Positions 1-7,166 of a DNA stretch of 64,000 nucleotides are shown piece by piece; position 1 is the stretch's first letter, and each line of letters opens with the position of its first letter. Below the pieces are notes generated by a model, which saw nothing but the letters and a program-made list of their open reading frames with translations, had not been told where the DNA came from and searched no databases. A program made the position numbers and the translations under genes. The stretch is from Cognaticolwellia beringensis (GTDB lineage: Bacteria > Pseudomonadota > Gammaproteobacteria > Enterobacterales > Alteromonadaceae): positions 3,968,001-4,032,000 of the forward strand of contig NZ_CP020465.1 in the NCBI RefSeq assembly GCF_002076895.1, written 5' to 3'.

Positions 1-277
1 TATGACCCAGCGGGAGTTGGTATTTATCTCGCGCCAACTTTAAGGCCCGAGGATCTCCAGATCGCAAATAAATTTCACTTTGTCTGACCGATTCGCTCAC
101 CCCGTGAGACCAATTACTTAACGCAGCTAAATAAGCGGCCGTACCCGACTGAATTTGGATAATTGACAGCGTAAAACCGATGGCGACTGCACCGAGTAAT
201 ACTAATAATGACGCTGTGAGTTTAAACCTATTTCGATTAGTGCTATTTATGTCTTTGACTCCGGATTCGTTCAGCAT
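1..277 (-). CDS. membrane-anchored signalling protein, N-terminal fragment (partial)
   Basis: Only the first 92 codons lie in the window; the gene runs off the left edge. It starts at an ATG preceded by AAGGATA, a good ribosome binding site. After a short polar stretch there is one hydrophobic segment at about residues 17-38, followed by a periplasmic-looking region that reads SGDPRAL and then PLGH. This arrangement (one membrane helix, then a helical periplasmic region with a GDxxAL...PLG pattern) is common at the N terminus of sensor histidine kinases, hybrid kinases and diguanylate cyclases. The signalling output domain is outside the window, so the class cannot be named. That it is a signalling protein is inference. 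Confidence 0.5.
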   Translation of the reverse strand, partial: MLNESGVKDINSTNRNRFKLTASLLVLLGAVAIGFTLSIIQIQSGTAAYLAALSNWSHGVSESVRQSEIYLRSGDPRALKLARDKYQLPLGH

Positions 278-1031
278 AGTTATCCTTAATTGAGCATTAA
301 CACATGTCAGTAAAAGGTTAATTTTGAACGCTAAACTCATTTTACTTCAATATATTATACACTAGTTTACGCGAGCATAAATTACAGTCAATAAATACCA
401 TTATCACTGTTTTAAATGAATACATTTGTAATGTAAAGTAATTTGAAGTCCTCGTAATGCCATACACTAATGGTAAAACTTATTCTTGCTTGAAGTAGTA
501 AGCGCTTTAAAGTAAATTCTCTAAATCATCACTAGCTAATAGGGTAATTAACTATTGAAAAGTCGGTGTAAACGGTGGTGAATAGATTTATGATTGAATG
601 CTAAAGTGTAAAAATATGCTTTGTAGCAATTGTATTAGAATTAATTGTCATGGTTTATTTTATATATAAAACATTTATTACTTTTGACTTGAAATTTAAC
701 TCGTTCACCGCAATTAACTTAATATAACCCTGGGATTAACCATTATTGGTAAAAATAGTGGTCTATGTTACGATTAATATATGCTTACATTATCATTTAT
801 TCAGTTCATTGCTTTAGTTGATGACTTATCCATTACACAGATGGTACCTGTTCGCACCTTGCCCATTTTAGGGCGACTAAATACAGCTTTAACTTAGTCG
901 CCCAACACGTAAACAAAACTAATCTACGAAAAGACAAGTAACAGCACATAAATGGTGCCTGCTATTCGTGGCTAGTTTAAATTTGTGCAATTAACACTCA
1001 CCACCATTTATTCGAGATTGATAATAGATAT
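278..1031. other. intergenic leader region, 754 nt, no gene seen
   Basis: AT-rich region between the divergent partial signalling gene and the 69-aa ORF. No convincing gene, tRNA or mobile element was seen. The only clear structure is the hairpin pair at 861-903, listed separately. Confidence 0.5.
861..903 (+). other. strong hairpin with a competing shorter hairpin upstream of the 69-aa ORF
   Basis: GGGCGACTAA (871-880) and TTAGTCGCCC (894-903) are perfect inverted repeats of 10 bp around a 13-nt loop. The same GGGC at 871-874 can instead pair with GCCC at 861-864 around ATTTTA, so the two hairpins exclude each other. No run of T follows, so a simple terminator is unlikely. It may be a leader structure or part of a small RNA; function unknown. 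Confidence 0.4.
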
Positions 1032-1241
1032 ATGCATAATAATTTTTGGGATTACCTCTATGAAACCACTGAGTTAATAGAAAATATGGCTAATGAAAAG
1101 CAAGATATAATTGAGCAAGTTTATGCTCGATTAGAAAATGTTGAGTTGCTATATGAGCGAAATTTCGATCCTGTTGATTCATATGAAGAATATGTAGCAG
1201 TAAAGTTAATTCGGGCAATTTCACAGGCGATCAAAAGGTAA
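1032..1241 (+). CDS. small acidic protein of unknown function, upstream of hemD-like gene
   Basis: A 69-residue protein that I do not recognise. It is acidic and aromatic-rich at the N terminus (FWDYLYET), predicted mostly helical, with no signal peptide, membrane segment or Cys. The ribosome binding site is weak (GAGATTGATAATAG). It is judged real because its amino acid composition looks coding, the stop codon lies 4 nt before the HemD-like start, and the ribosome binding site of that next gene (AAAAGGT) lies over its last codons, which suggests translational coupling. No function is proposed. Confidence 0.55.
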   Translation: MHNNFWDYLYETTELIENMANEKQDIIEQVYARLENVELLYERNFDPVDSYEEYVAVKLIRAISQAIKR

Positions 1242-1245
1242 CAAC

Positions 1246-2046
1246 ATGGATGCTCTCCCTATAAATGTTTTGTTTAGCAGAGAATACTCGCAGCTTGGTA
1301 GCGCCTTAAAAGTGTTGTCAGCTAAAAAGTTCAAGGTTATTGCTTGCCCAACGATCAAGATAGCGGCGGTTGAAAAAAATCAACAACTTAAAAATGACTT
1401 TACTCAAGCAGTAACTGCTGATTATTTAATTTTTACTTCTCAATACGCGGTTATTGAAACCATAGCATTCCTGAAGCTTTTAGGTATTAGTGCATCTGCA
1501 CTTAACGCAATGAAAATTTGTGCTGTTGGCCCGATGGTTTCTCGCCAGTTGGCTGAATATGGCCTTATTGCCGATATGATGCCCAGCATATATACAGCTG
1601 AATCGTTAGGCGATTTATTTCCACGTATAGCGGCTGATAGCTTAAAAATATTTTTTCCAAAAGGAAATCGAGCAGCGTTAAAATTAGAACAGGTGCTTGC
1701 TGAAAAAGGTTATTCGATAATTTCACCTATTATTTACCAAACGACATTAAGAAAATCGCTTGAAAAACCTGCGCAAGCTTTATTTGATGCAAAGAATGTC
1801 GATTGTTTTGTATTTACATCTCCGTCATCTGTGCTTGCTTTGACGTCGATCTTAAATACCGCTAAAAATGAACAGGCTTTAAAAAATACGGTGCTTTGCG
1901 CCATAGGAACAACAACGTATCAGGCGTGTTTAGATGCTGGATTAACAGTCAGCATTATGCCAAAGGAGTTTACTATTGAAGGATTAGCTCGTGCGATAGA
2001 TAGCTACTATCTCCACTTTACAGGTAAAGATATAGACAAAAATTAA
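1246..2046 (+). CDS. hemD: uroporphyrinogen-III synthase family protein (HemD-like)
   Basis: A 266-residue cytosolic protein of the HemD fold: two alternating alpha/beta domains, with the family pattern FTSQYAV near residue 63 and FTSPSSV near residue 189. HemD closes and inverts ring D of hydroxymethylbilane to give uroporphyrinogen III for heme, siroheme and cobalamin. The length fits the family. HemD sequences are very divergent, so assignment rests on these Ser/Thr motifs and overall pattern. It is unusual that hemC, hemX and hemY are not neighbours; the partner here is the 69-aa ORF. It could be the main HemD or a paralogue. Confidence 0.7.
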   Translation: MDALPINVLFSREYSQLGSALKVLSAKKFKVIACPTIKIAAVEKNQQLKNDFTQAVTADYLIFTSQYAVIETIAFLKLLGISASALNAMKICAVGPMVSRQLAEYGLIADMMPSIYTAESLGDLFPRIAADSLKIFFPKGNRAALKLEQVLAEKGYSIISPIIYQTTLRKSLEKPAQALFDAKNVDCFVFTSPSSVLALTSILNTAKNEQALKNTVLCAIGTTTYQACLDAGLTVSIMPKEFTIEGLARAIDSYYLHFTGKDIDKN

Positions 2047-2087
2047 TATTTTATTAGGTCAGTTAATTTAAAAATAAGAGGTATATA

Positions 2088-2465
2088 ATGAAAAAACCAA
2101 AATTAATTATAAGCCATGAAGACTATGATGGCTTACACTCTATGATAGAGAATGAAGAATTTGCACCTTCGCACGCGTTACTAATTGATGAATTAGAGCG
2201 AGCGAAAACTGTAGATAAAGTAAAGCTGCCAAGTAATGTTGTGCGGATGAATTCTACCGTAACATTCACGATGCTTTCGACACAAAAGACTTTTGCTCTT
2301 AAACTTGTCTACCCTAAAGATACTAAGGAAACTGGTACTTTATCGATCCTCACACCCGTTGGTAGTGCCTTAATCGGCTTATCTATTGGACAAGAAATCG
2401 AATGGCCTTTAGGTAATAGTAAAACTACCATTGTTCATATCGATTCTATTGAATATAGTGAGTAA
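2088..2465 (+). CDS. rnk: Rnk-type regulator, GreA/GreB C-terminal fold
   Basis: A 125-residue protein of the Rnk group: a short N-terminal helical part (residues 1-45) and a GreA/GreB-like C-terminal FKBP-like domain (about 50-125) containing VRMNSTVTF and LTPVGSALIGL. Rnk binds RNA polymerase in the secondary-channel family but has a shorter coiled coil than GreA; in E. coli it affects nucleoside diphosphate kinase levels. Start is supported by AGAGGT 7 nt before the ATG. It follows the HemD-like gene by 41 nt and may be cotranscribed. Confidence 0.85.
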   Translation: MKKPKLIISHEDYDGLHSMIENEEFAPSHALLIDELERAKTVDKVKLPSNVVRMNSTVTFTMLSTQKTFALKLVYPKDTKETGTLSILTPVGSALIGLSIGQEIEWPLGNSKTTIVHIDSIEYSE

Positions 2466-2515
2466 TTCGCGCTCTAACTGACTCATTTAATTAGGCAATA
2501 GCTCGCTAGTTACAA

Positions 2516-2558
2516 ACGAATAACGTTAATTTAAAAATTAGAAGTTAACGTTATTCGT
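2516..2558. terminator. bidirectional hairpin between convergent genes
   Basis: A perfect 14-bp inverted repeat (arms 2516-2529 and 2545-2558, ACGAATAACGTTAA and its complement) with a 15-nt loop lies between the convergent rnk and LTA-synthase-like genes and touches the stop codon of the latter. No long T-tract, so terminator function is likely but not certain. Confidence 0.55.
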
Positions 2559-4576
2559 TATTTAATAACTGCTGTATATTTTATATCAACTTGATTATCA
2601 TTATTGATATCATCTGGTAATACATACCATTCATTTTCATAAGCTAAACTGCCCCATAAAGCATGCGCCAATGCTATTTCTGATAGCGGTTGATTTAAAT
2701 TTTTAGGTGTTAAGCTTTTTTCTTTGAAATCATAACTGAAATTCAACGGGGCTTTTTGGGGTTGTAAAATAGTAACTTCGTCATTTTCCATATAAGCAAA
2801 ATTGTCAGCGTATTGCATCATAGCCCGTTCGGTAACATTCGGATTGTTCAGATCATGTCCGAGCATTGGAGAATAATTGTTAATGCCCATCAATGATAAT
2901 AGTGTTGGTGCTAAGTCAATTTGACTGACTACTCTTTCATCAGAAAAATTCTGCTTAGATGAATTAAGAATAACACCTGGTATATGGAAATTTTTAATCG
3001 GCACAAGGTCACTGCCTAGTGCTCTAGCATCATGATCAGCAACAATGAGAAATATAGTATCTTGCCAATAGGGTTGCTGCTTTGCATTAGCGATAAATTT
3101 ACCCAAAGCATAATCAGCATATTGAATTGCTTTATGGCGTGACAATTCTTTCTCGTCATATTGTGCTAACTGCTCATCGGTATAATCGATAGGCGTAACT
3201 ATACCGTCTGGAATTTCAAAGGGATCATGATTACTAGATGAAAAAATAAAGCTGAAAAAAGGTTGGTCATTATTATTAAGTTTAGTTAGCTCTATATCTG
3301 CTTGCTTGAATAAATCTTCATCGCTGGCACCCCAAGAGCCGACAAAATTAGGGTTTTTAATATCTTTAAAGTCAACAATATCAGTAAAACCATTGCCTAA
3401 GAAAAAACTCTTCATGTTGTCGAAATGACTTTCGCCGCCGTAAATAAATTGCGTTGTGTAATCATGCTTTGCAAGTAAGCTCGCAATGGTGAAGAAACCC
3501 GTTTGTGACTTATCTAGCTTAACAACAGCTCTTGCAGGCGTTGGCGTAAATCCTGTAATTACCGCTTCAATCCCTCTTACAGAACGTGTACCAGTGGCAT
3601 ATAAATTTTTAAATGCCCAGCCTTGCTTATTAAGTTTATTAATTTCTGGGCTTAGAGGAAGTCCGCCTAAGGAGGATACAAATTGAGCCCCTAAACTTTC
3701 TTCTAAAATTATAACGAGATTTTTTGGTTTACCTTGATAAACCGCAGTTCTTGACGCCAAGGAAGGTTGCGTTTCAACATTAAAAGCTTGAGGTGTTAAA
3801 CCTGTTTCTTGTTGTATAAGCGTAATAACTTTTTCAGTGCTCATTTTCCCGTAAAGCTTAGCGGCATCTTTTTCGTTGCCTAACTGTTTGTAAGCATGAG
3901 CAACGCTATAAATAGAATTTAGGGTCAATGAATTAATTAATGGGTCAGTGGAAAAGTAAACTAATGACGGATTAATAGGGCGATGACCAATAGTGCCTCG
4001 CGTGCAAAGCACAAGTACCATCAATAAAGCTAAACATGAAAAGCTTGAAGATATAATTGATTGCTTGTGGTTAATCCCTCTAGCATCAATAACTTTATTT
4101 AGAATCTGCCAAATGTATTTACTGGTGATGAGCAATAAACAAATAACAATGACTAAAGTCATTAAATGTCCATTGAAAAGCATTTTCATGACTTCATTTG
4201 GATAAGGTAAATATTCAATGAATAATCTGTTGGGCCTAAAGCCATATTCATTGATAAAAGCTGGCGTTGCTAGTTCAAAAAATAGTACGCAGATAAAAAT
4301 AAAGAAAAATATGCCTTTTAAGGTTTTAAGCCATGCGTTTTGGTATTTAGAAAGCATAAACCAAGGGTGTAATAGGGCAGGTAATATTAACAAATAACCC
4401 AGCGCACTTAAGTCAATTCTAAAACCCTGTGAAAATAAGGTCATAAAACTGGCAAAACTTTCGAAGCGATCGATTTGCCATAACCCTAATCCTAATCTTG
4501 AAATGAATAAAGTCAGAATAAGTAATAGGGAAAATAAAGCAAATGGGCGTAATAAGTTGTATGTTGGTTTAAACAT
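2558..4576 (-). CDS. LTA synthase-like sulfatase-fold phospho-head-group transferase
   Basis: A 672-residue inner-membrane enzyme with about five N-terminal membrane helices (within residues 10-193) and a large periplasmic alkaline-phosphatase/sulfatase-fold domain (about 285-600). Visible active-site features are the metal-binding Glu in LEES (292-293), the likely catalytic Thr in ATGTRSVRG (Thr330), NHDPF (His450) and the late metal site ADHDA (514-516). Relatives (LtaS, OpgB and proteobacterial homologues) move glycerol phosphate or phosphoethanolamine from phospholipids to glycans or lipids. The acceptor here is unknown. It follows dgkA in the same direction after 130 nt that hold two PmrA-like boxes, so it is probably part of the same lipid regulon with its own promoter. 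Confidence 0.8.
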   Translation of the reverse strand: MFKPTYNLLRPFALFSLLLILTLFISRLGLGLWQIDRFESFASFMTLFSQGFRIDLSALGYLLILPALLHPWFMLSKYQNAWLKTLKGIFFFIFICVLFFELATPAFINEYGFRPNRLFIEYLPYPNEVMKMLFNGHLMTLVIVICLLLITSKYIWQILNKVIDARGINHKQSIISSSFSCLALLMVLVLCTRGTIGHRPINPSLVYFSTDPLINSLTLNSIYSVAHAYKQLGNEKDAAKLYGKMSTEKVITLIQQETGLTPQAFNVETQPSLASRTAVYQGKPKNLVIILEESLGAQFVSSLGGLPLSPEINKLNKQGWAFKNLYATGTRSVRGIEAVITGFTPTPARAVVKLDKSQTGFFTIASLLAKHDYTTQFIYGGESHFDNMKSFFLGNGFTDIVDFKDIKNPNFVGSWGASDEDLFKQADIELTKLNNNDQPFFSFIFSSSNHDPFEIPDGIVTPIDYTDEQLAQYDEKELSRHKAIQYADYALGKFIANAKQQPYWQDTIFLIVADHDARALGSDLVPIKNFHIPGVILNSSKQNFSDERVVSQIDLAPTLLSLMGINNYSPMLGHDLNNPNVTERAMMQYADNFAYMENDEVTILQPQKAPLNFSYDFKEKSLTPKNLNQPLSEIALAHALWGSLAYENEWYVLPDDINNDNQVDIKYTAVIK

Positions 4577-4624
4577 AGTAAGTAATACCGCTAGTAGAAC
4601 ACGGTGCTACTTTAAAATATGAAA

Positions 4625-4641
4625 CTTAAGGGAAGCTTAAT
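4625..4641. promoter_or_regulatory. PmrA-like box upstream of the LTA synthase-like gene
   Basis: Direct repeat CTTAAG-GGAAG-CTTAAT on the plus strand matches the published PmrA box pattern YTTAAK-N5-YTTAAK in both halves. It lies about 50-65 nt before the start of the LTA-synthase-like gene. AT-rich background makes a chance match possible. Confidence 0.45.
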
Positions 4642-4679
4642 TTAAACTGAAAAGTAGCTAATCTCTTAGCTACTGACTA

Positions 4680-4696
4680 ATTAAGGAAAAATTAAG
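4680..4696 (-). promoter_or_regulatory. second PmrA-like box, just after dgkA
   Basis: On the minus strand this reads CTTAAT-TTTTC-CTTAAT, a perfect direct repeat of the PmrA half-site with 5-nt spacing. It lies between the dgkA stop codon and the LTA-synthase-like gene. Confidence 0.45.
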
Positions 4697-4706
4697 GGAA
4701 AGAGCT

Positions 4707-5072
4707 TTACAGCAATATTACCAGCCAAATACTGCTGGCGATAATCAAACTAATAAAAACTGCTGCTGAGCCTAAATCTTTTGCTAAACCCGATAACGGG
4801 TGAATCTCTAAGCCGATTCGGTCAACAACTGCCTCAATGGCGGTATTGATAATTTCAGTAAAAATAATGAACAGTATTGCTAATATTAGCGAGACTTGTT
4901 CTAAGGCACTGATGTCAAATGCAAAAGAAATGGGTAGAGCAATTAATAGCAATAATAACTCTTGCCTAAATGCCGATTCATTCTGATACAACCATTTTAG
5001 GGCTCTAAATGAATTTAATGCCGCTAAAGCTACTCTTTTTACACCTTTAGGTTTATTTATATTGTCAAACAC
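4707..5072 (-). CDS. dgkA: diacylglycerol kinase
   Basis: A 121-residue integral membrane kinase with three membrane helices. It phosphorylates diacylglycerol to phosphatidic acid with ATP, recycling the diacylglycerol left when phospholipid head groups are transferred to envelope sugars. Family residues are visible: NESAF (Glu32), EIINTAIEAVVDR (Glu73 and catalytic Glu80) and AKDLGSAAV. The start is GTG and overlaps the eptA stop by one base (TAGTG), with GGAG inside the end of eptA, so the two are probably translationally coupled. Its place between two head-group transferases fits the recycling role closely. Confidence 0.93.
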   Translation of the reverse strand: MFDNINKPKGVKRVALAALNSFRALKWLYQNESAFRQELLLLLIALPISFAFDISALEQVSLILAILFIIFTEIINTAIEAVVDRIGLEIHPLSGLAKDLGSAAVFISLIIASSIWLVILL

Positions 5073-6760
5073 TAGTCTATTATCTCCATGTCTAATTTTT
5101 GTGAAGTGGTGGTACGGGCTATTGCGTGTTCCGATTTACAATCTATGAATGGATCGTTTTCAATATCATAGGCTGTTGACTTAACGGACATAATACTGAG
5201 TAAAGTATCAAAAACGTTATCATGGCTTATAGGGGCTTTTGATAAGTCACTCAAGCACTTAGTATTAAAATCATTTTGAATAGGATCAGCCCAAAAAATC
5301 ATCGGTACATGCGTTTGTTCTTCTGGAGCAAAAGCATAAGGTAAACCATGCAAATAAACACCACTTTCACCTAATGATTCTCCATGATCTGAAATATAAA
5401 GTAGCGATGATTCGATATTATCTTTTTTATCAAGCTCGCTTAATTGATTAATGACTTTTGAGAGCACTAGGTCAGTATAGGCAATTGTATTGTCGTAAGT
5501 ATTAATAAGTTGCTCTTGGCTACAGTTTTGAATATCACTACGTTGACAGTCTGGTGTAAAAACGCTTTTACTGCTTGGATAACGCTTGAAATAGGTTGGC
5601 CCGTGAGAGCCAATCATGTGCAAAACAATCAGGGTGTTTTCATTAGTTAGCGAATTAAGCTTCTTTTTTAATGGCGCTAATAATGCTTCATCGAAACAAT
5701 ATTCACCGTCACATAAAGGGTTAGATTTATCAGTATCGACCTGTAGTGTTTTTACACGGGTACACACGCCTTTACAGCTACCATTATTATTACTGATCCA
5801 TAAAATATCAGCGCCGGCTAAATGTATTAAATCTACGGCGTTTTGCTGGGCGGTAGATTTGCGTTTGCTGTAGTTATCTTTGTTTAATCTAGAGAACATA
5901 CAAGGCACAGAAACCGCTGTTGCTGTTCCACAAGAGCTCATATTTGAAAAAGATATCACGCCTTGAGTTTCAGTATACTGATTGGTCGGTTTTGTATAAC
6001 CATTGAGTGAAAAGCTTTGTGCACGAGCGGTTTCACCTAACACCATTACCGTGACATGCTTACGACTACTATCGCGGACAATTGTCGGCGCAGTATCTAA
6101 AACCTGAAACTTCATAGGAGGATAAAAATAATGGTTTCTGACAAATTTATAGCTCGCATCAGCCATTTTATAAGGCGTAACATATCCCAAGAGATCTTTA
6201 TTATTTCTACCTACGGCCGCATAATTTGAATAAAAAACGCTGGCGATTAAGAGAACGACAGCAAAACTGAAAGTAATAATTTTTAAGCGAGTTAATAATT
6301 CTCTGAAAAAAGGTTTATAAGTTAGTTTTACCTTATAGATTATAAATGATGGTAAAACACCAAAAATTAGGAAAAATAAGCTGGCGTGCAAATTAACGTA
6401 AGATAGTGCCTCAGCCGAGTCTGTTTCAAGGGTATTTTGCACCATACCGTAATCAAAAACGATACCATAAGTAATTGTGCCATAAAATATCAGTGATGAA
6501 ATAATGACAGTGGTGATCAGTAAAGGCTTAGTTAGCCATCGAAAAGAAAATATCCCTTGGAATACTACGCTTAATGAGAGTAAGAATATTGGTAAAGAGA
6601 TTAAAAATAGCACATTATAATTATCTAAAGCCGTTATTGCTGTGCTTGCTTTTGACAAAAAGGGTAGATTCAACACCAATGCAATATAACAGCAAGTAAA
6701 AAACAGCAACTGATTGGTTGTTATGGTTAAATTTTCAAAATAGGAGATAATTTTTTTCAT
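5072..6760 (-). CDS. eptA: phosphoethanolamine transferase, EptA family
   Basis: A 562-residue inner-membrane enzyme with five N-terminal membrane helices and a periplasmic sulfatase-fold domain. EptA moves phosphoethanolamine from phosphatidylethanolamine to lipid A, lowering negative charge and giving resistance to cationic peptides such as polymyxin. Key features are VLGETARA (metal-binding Glu243), the catalytic Thr279 in SCGTATAVSVPC, many paired Cys in the periplasmic part as in EptA, and SDHGESLGE near the C terminus. The ATG at 6760 is chosen over a TTG 24 nt upstream because it fits family length and overlaps the previous stop as ATGA. Acceptor specificity (lipid A or core sugar) is inferred. 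Confidence 0.9.
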   Translation of the reverse strand: MKKIISYFENLTITTNQLLFFTCCYIALVLNLPFLSKASTAITALDNYNVLFLISLPIFLLSLSVVFQGIFSFRWLTKPLLITTVIISSLIFYGTITYGIVFDYGMVQNTLETDSAEALSYVNLHASLFFLIFGVLPSFIIYKVKLTYKPFFRELLTRLKIITFSFAVVLLIASVFYSNYAAVGRNNKDLLGYVTPYKMADASYKFVRNHYFYPPMKFQVLDTAPTIVRDSSRKHVTVMVLGETARAQSFSLNGYTKPTNQYTETQGVISFSNMSSCGTATAVSVPCMFSRLNKDNYSKRKSTAQQNAVDLIHLAGADILWISNNNGSCKGVCTRVKTLQVDTDKSNPLCDGEYCFDEALLAPLKKKLNSLTNENTLIVLHMIGSHGPTYFKRYPSSKSVFTPDCQRSDIQNCSQEQLINTYDNTIAYTDLVLSKVINQLSELDKKDNIESSLLYISDHGESLGESGVYLHGLPYAFAPEEQTHVPMIFWADPIQNDFNTKCLSDLSKAPISHDNVFDTLLSIMSVKSTAYDIENDPFIDCKSEHAIARTTTSQKLDMEIID

Positions 6761-7011
6761 TTTATCAGGCCTAGACTTGCACAAAAGTTAAACTCAGCGA
6801 TTAGAATATTTGCCTTATTTTTACGGTGAAAAAAATTAAATCTGCTATCGATAAGAAGAGAAAATGGCTCAATCAATTCGAATGTATCAGTGCAAATAAA
6901 GTTATGATTGACACTTTGTTGCCAATGACTTTTTTTCGCAGCAATATTGAATTTTAAATTCGATGAAATGAGTAAGGTTATGATTGGAATATGTTTGAAA
7001 ATATTTAGCAT
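6757..7011 (-). CDS. small protein of unknown function, translationally coupled to eptA
   Basis: An 84-residue ORF that I do not recognise. It starts at ATG with AGGTG six bases upstream, and its TGA overlaps the eptA ATG in a four-base ATGA junction. The N terminus is hydrophobic (about residues 4-20), which could be a signal peptide or anchor; the rest is mixed, with two Cys (near residues 40 and 78). The good ribosome binding site and the precise junction argue that it is translated as first gene of the eptA operon. It could be a small membrane or periplasmic partner, or a leader that couples translation to eptA. Confidence 0.5.
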   Translation of the reverse strand: MLNIFKHIPIITLLISSNLKFNIAAKKSHWQQSVNHNFICTDTFELIEPFSLLIDSRFNFFHRKNKANILIAEFNFCASLGLIK

Positions 7012-7053
7012 GTAAACACCTATTAATAAGTGTTTGTATGTTAAATATGTAAA

Positions 7054-7070
7054 CTTAAGATAGGCTTAGG
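7054..7070 (-). promoter_or_regulatory. PmrA-like box, promoter-proximal
   Basis: Minus strand CCTAAG-CCTAT-CTTAAG: a direct repeat with 5-nt spacing, second half perfect and first half one base off the PmrA half-site. It lies 43-59 nt before the start of the small ORF that leads eptA. TATTTA at 7044-7049 could serve as -10. Confidence 0.45.
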
Positions 7071-7086
7071 GCAAACTGATAATTAG

Positions 7087-7103
7087 CTTAGTTTAAACTT
7101 AAA
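7087..7103 (-). promoter_or_regulatory. PmrA-like box, promoter-distal
   Basis: Minus strand TTTAAG-TTTAA-ACTAAG, again 5-nt spacing. Its centre is 33 bp (about three helical turns) from the neighbouring box at 7054-7070, so two dimers could bind on the same face of the DNA. Confidence 0.4.
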
Positions 7104-7166
7104 ACTCTATGAGAATAAAAAAGATAGTGAATATATTATTCCAGATAATTAAGCAGTTAAAGCCTT

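Noticed and set aside
6761..6784. TTG start extending eptA by eight residues
   Set aside because: The ATG at 6760 fits the family N terminus and makes the ATGA junction with the preceding small ORF.
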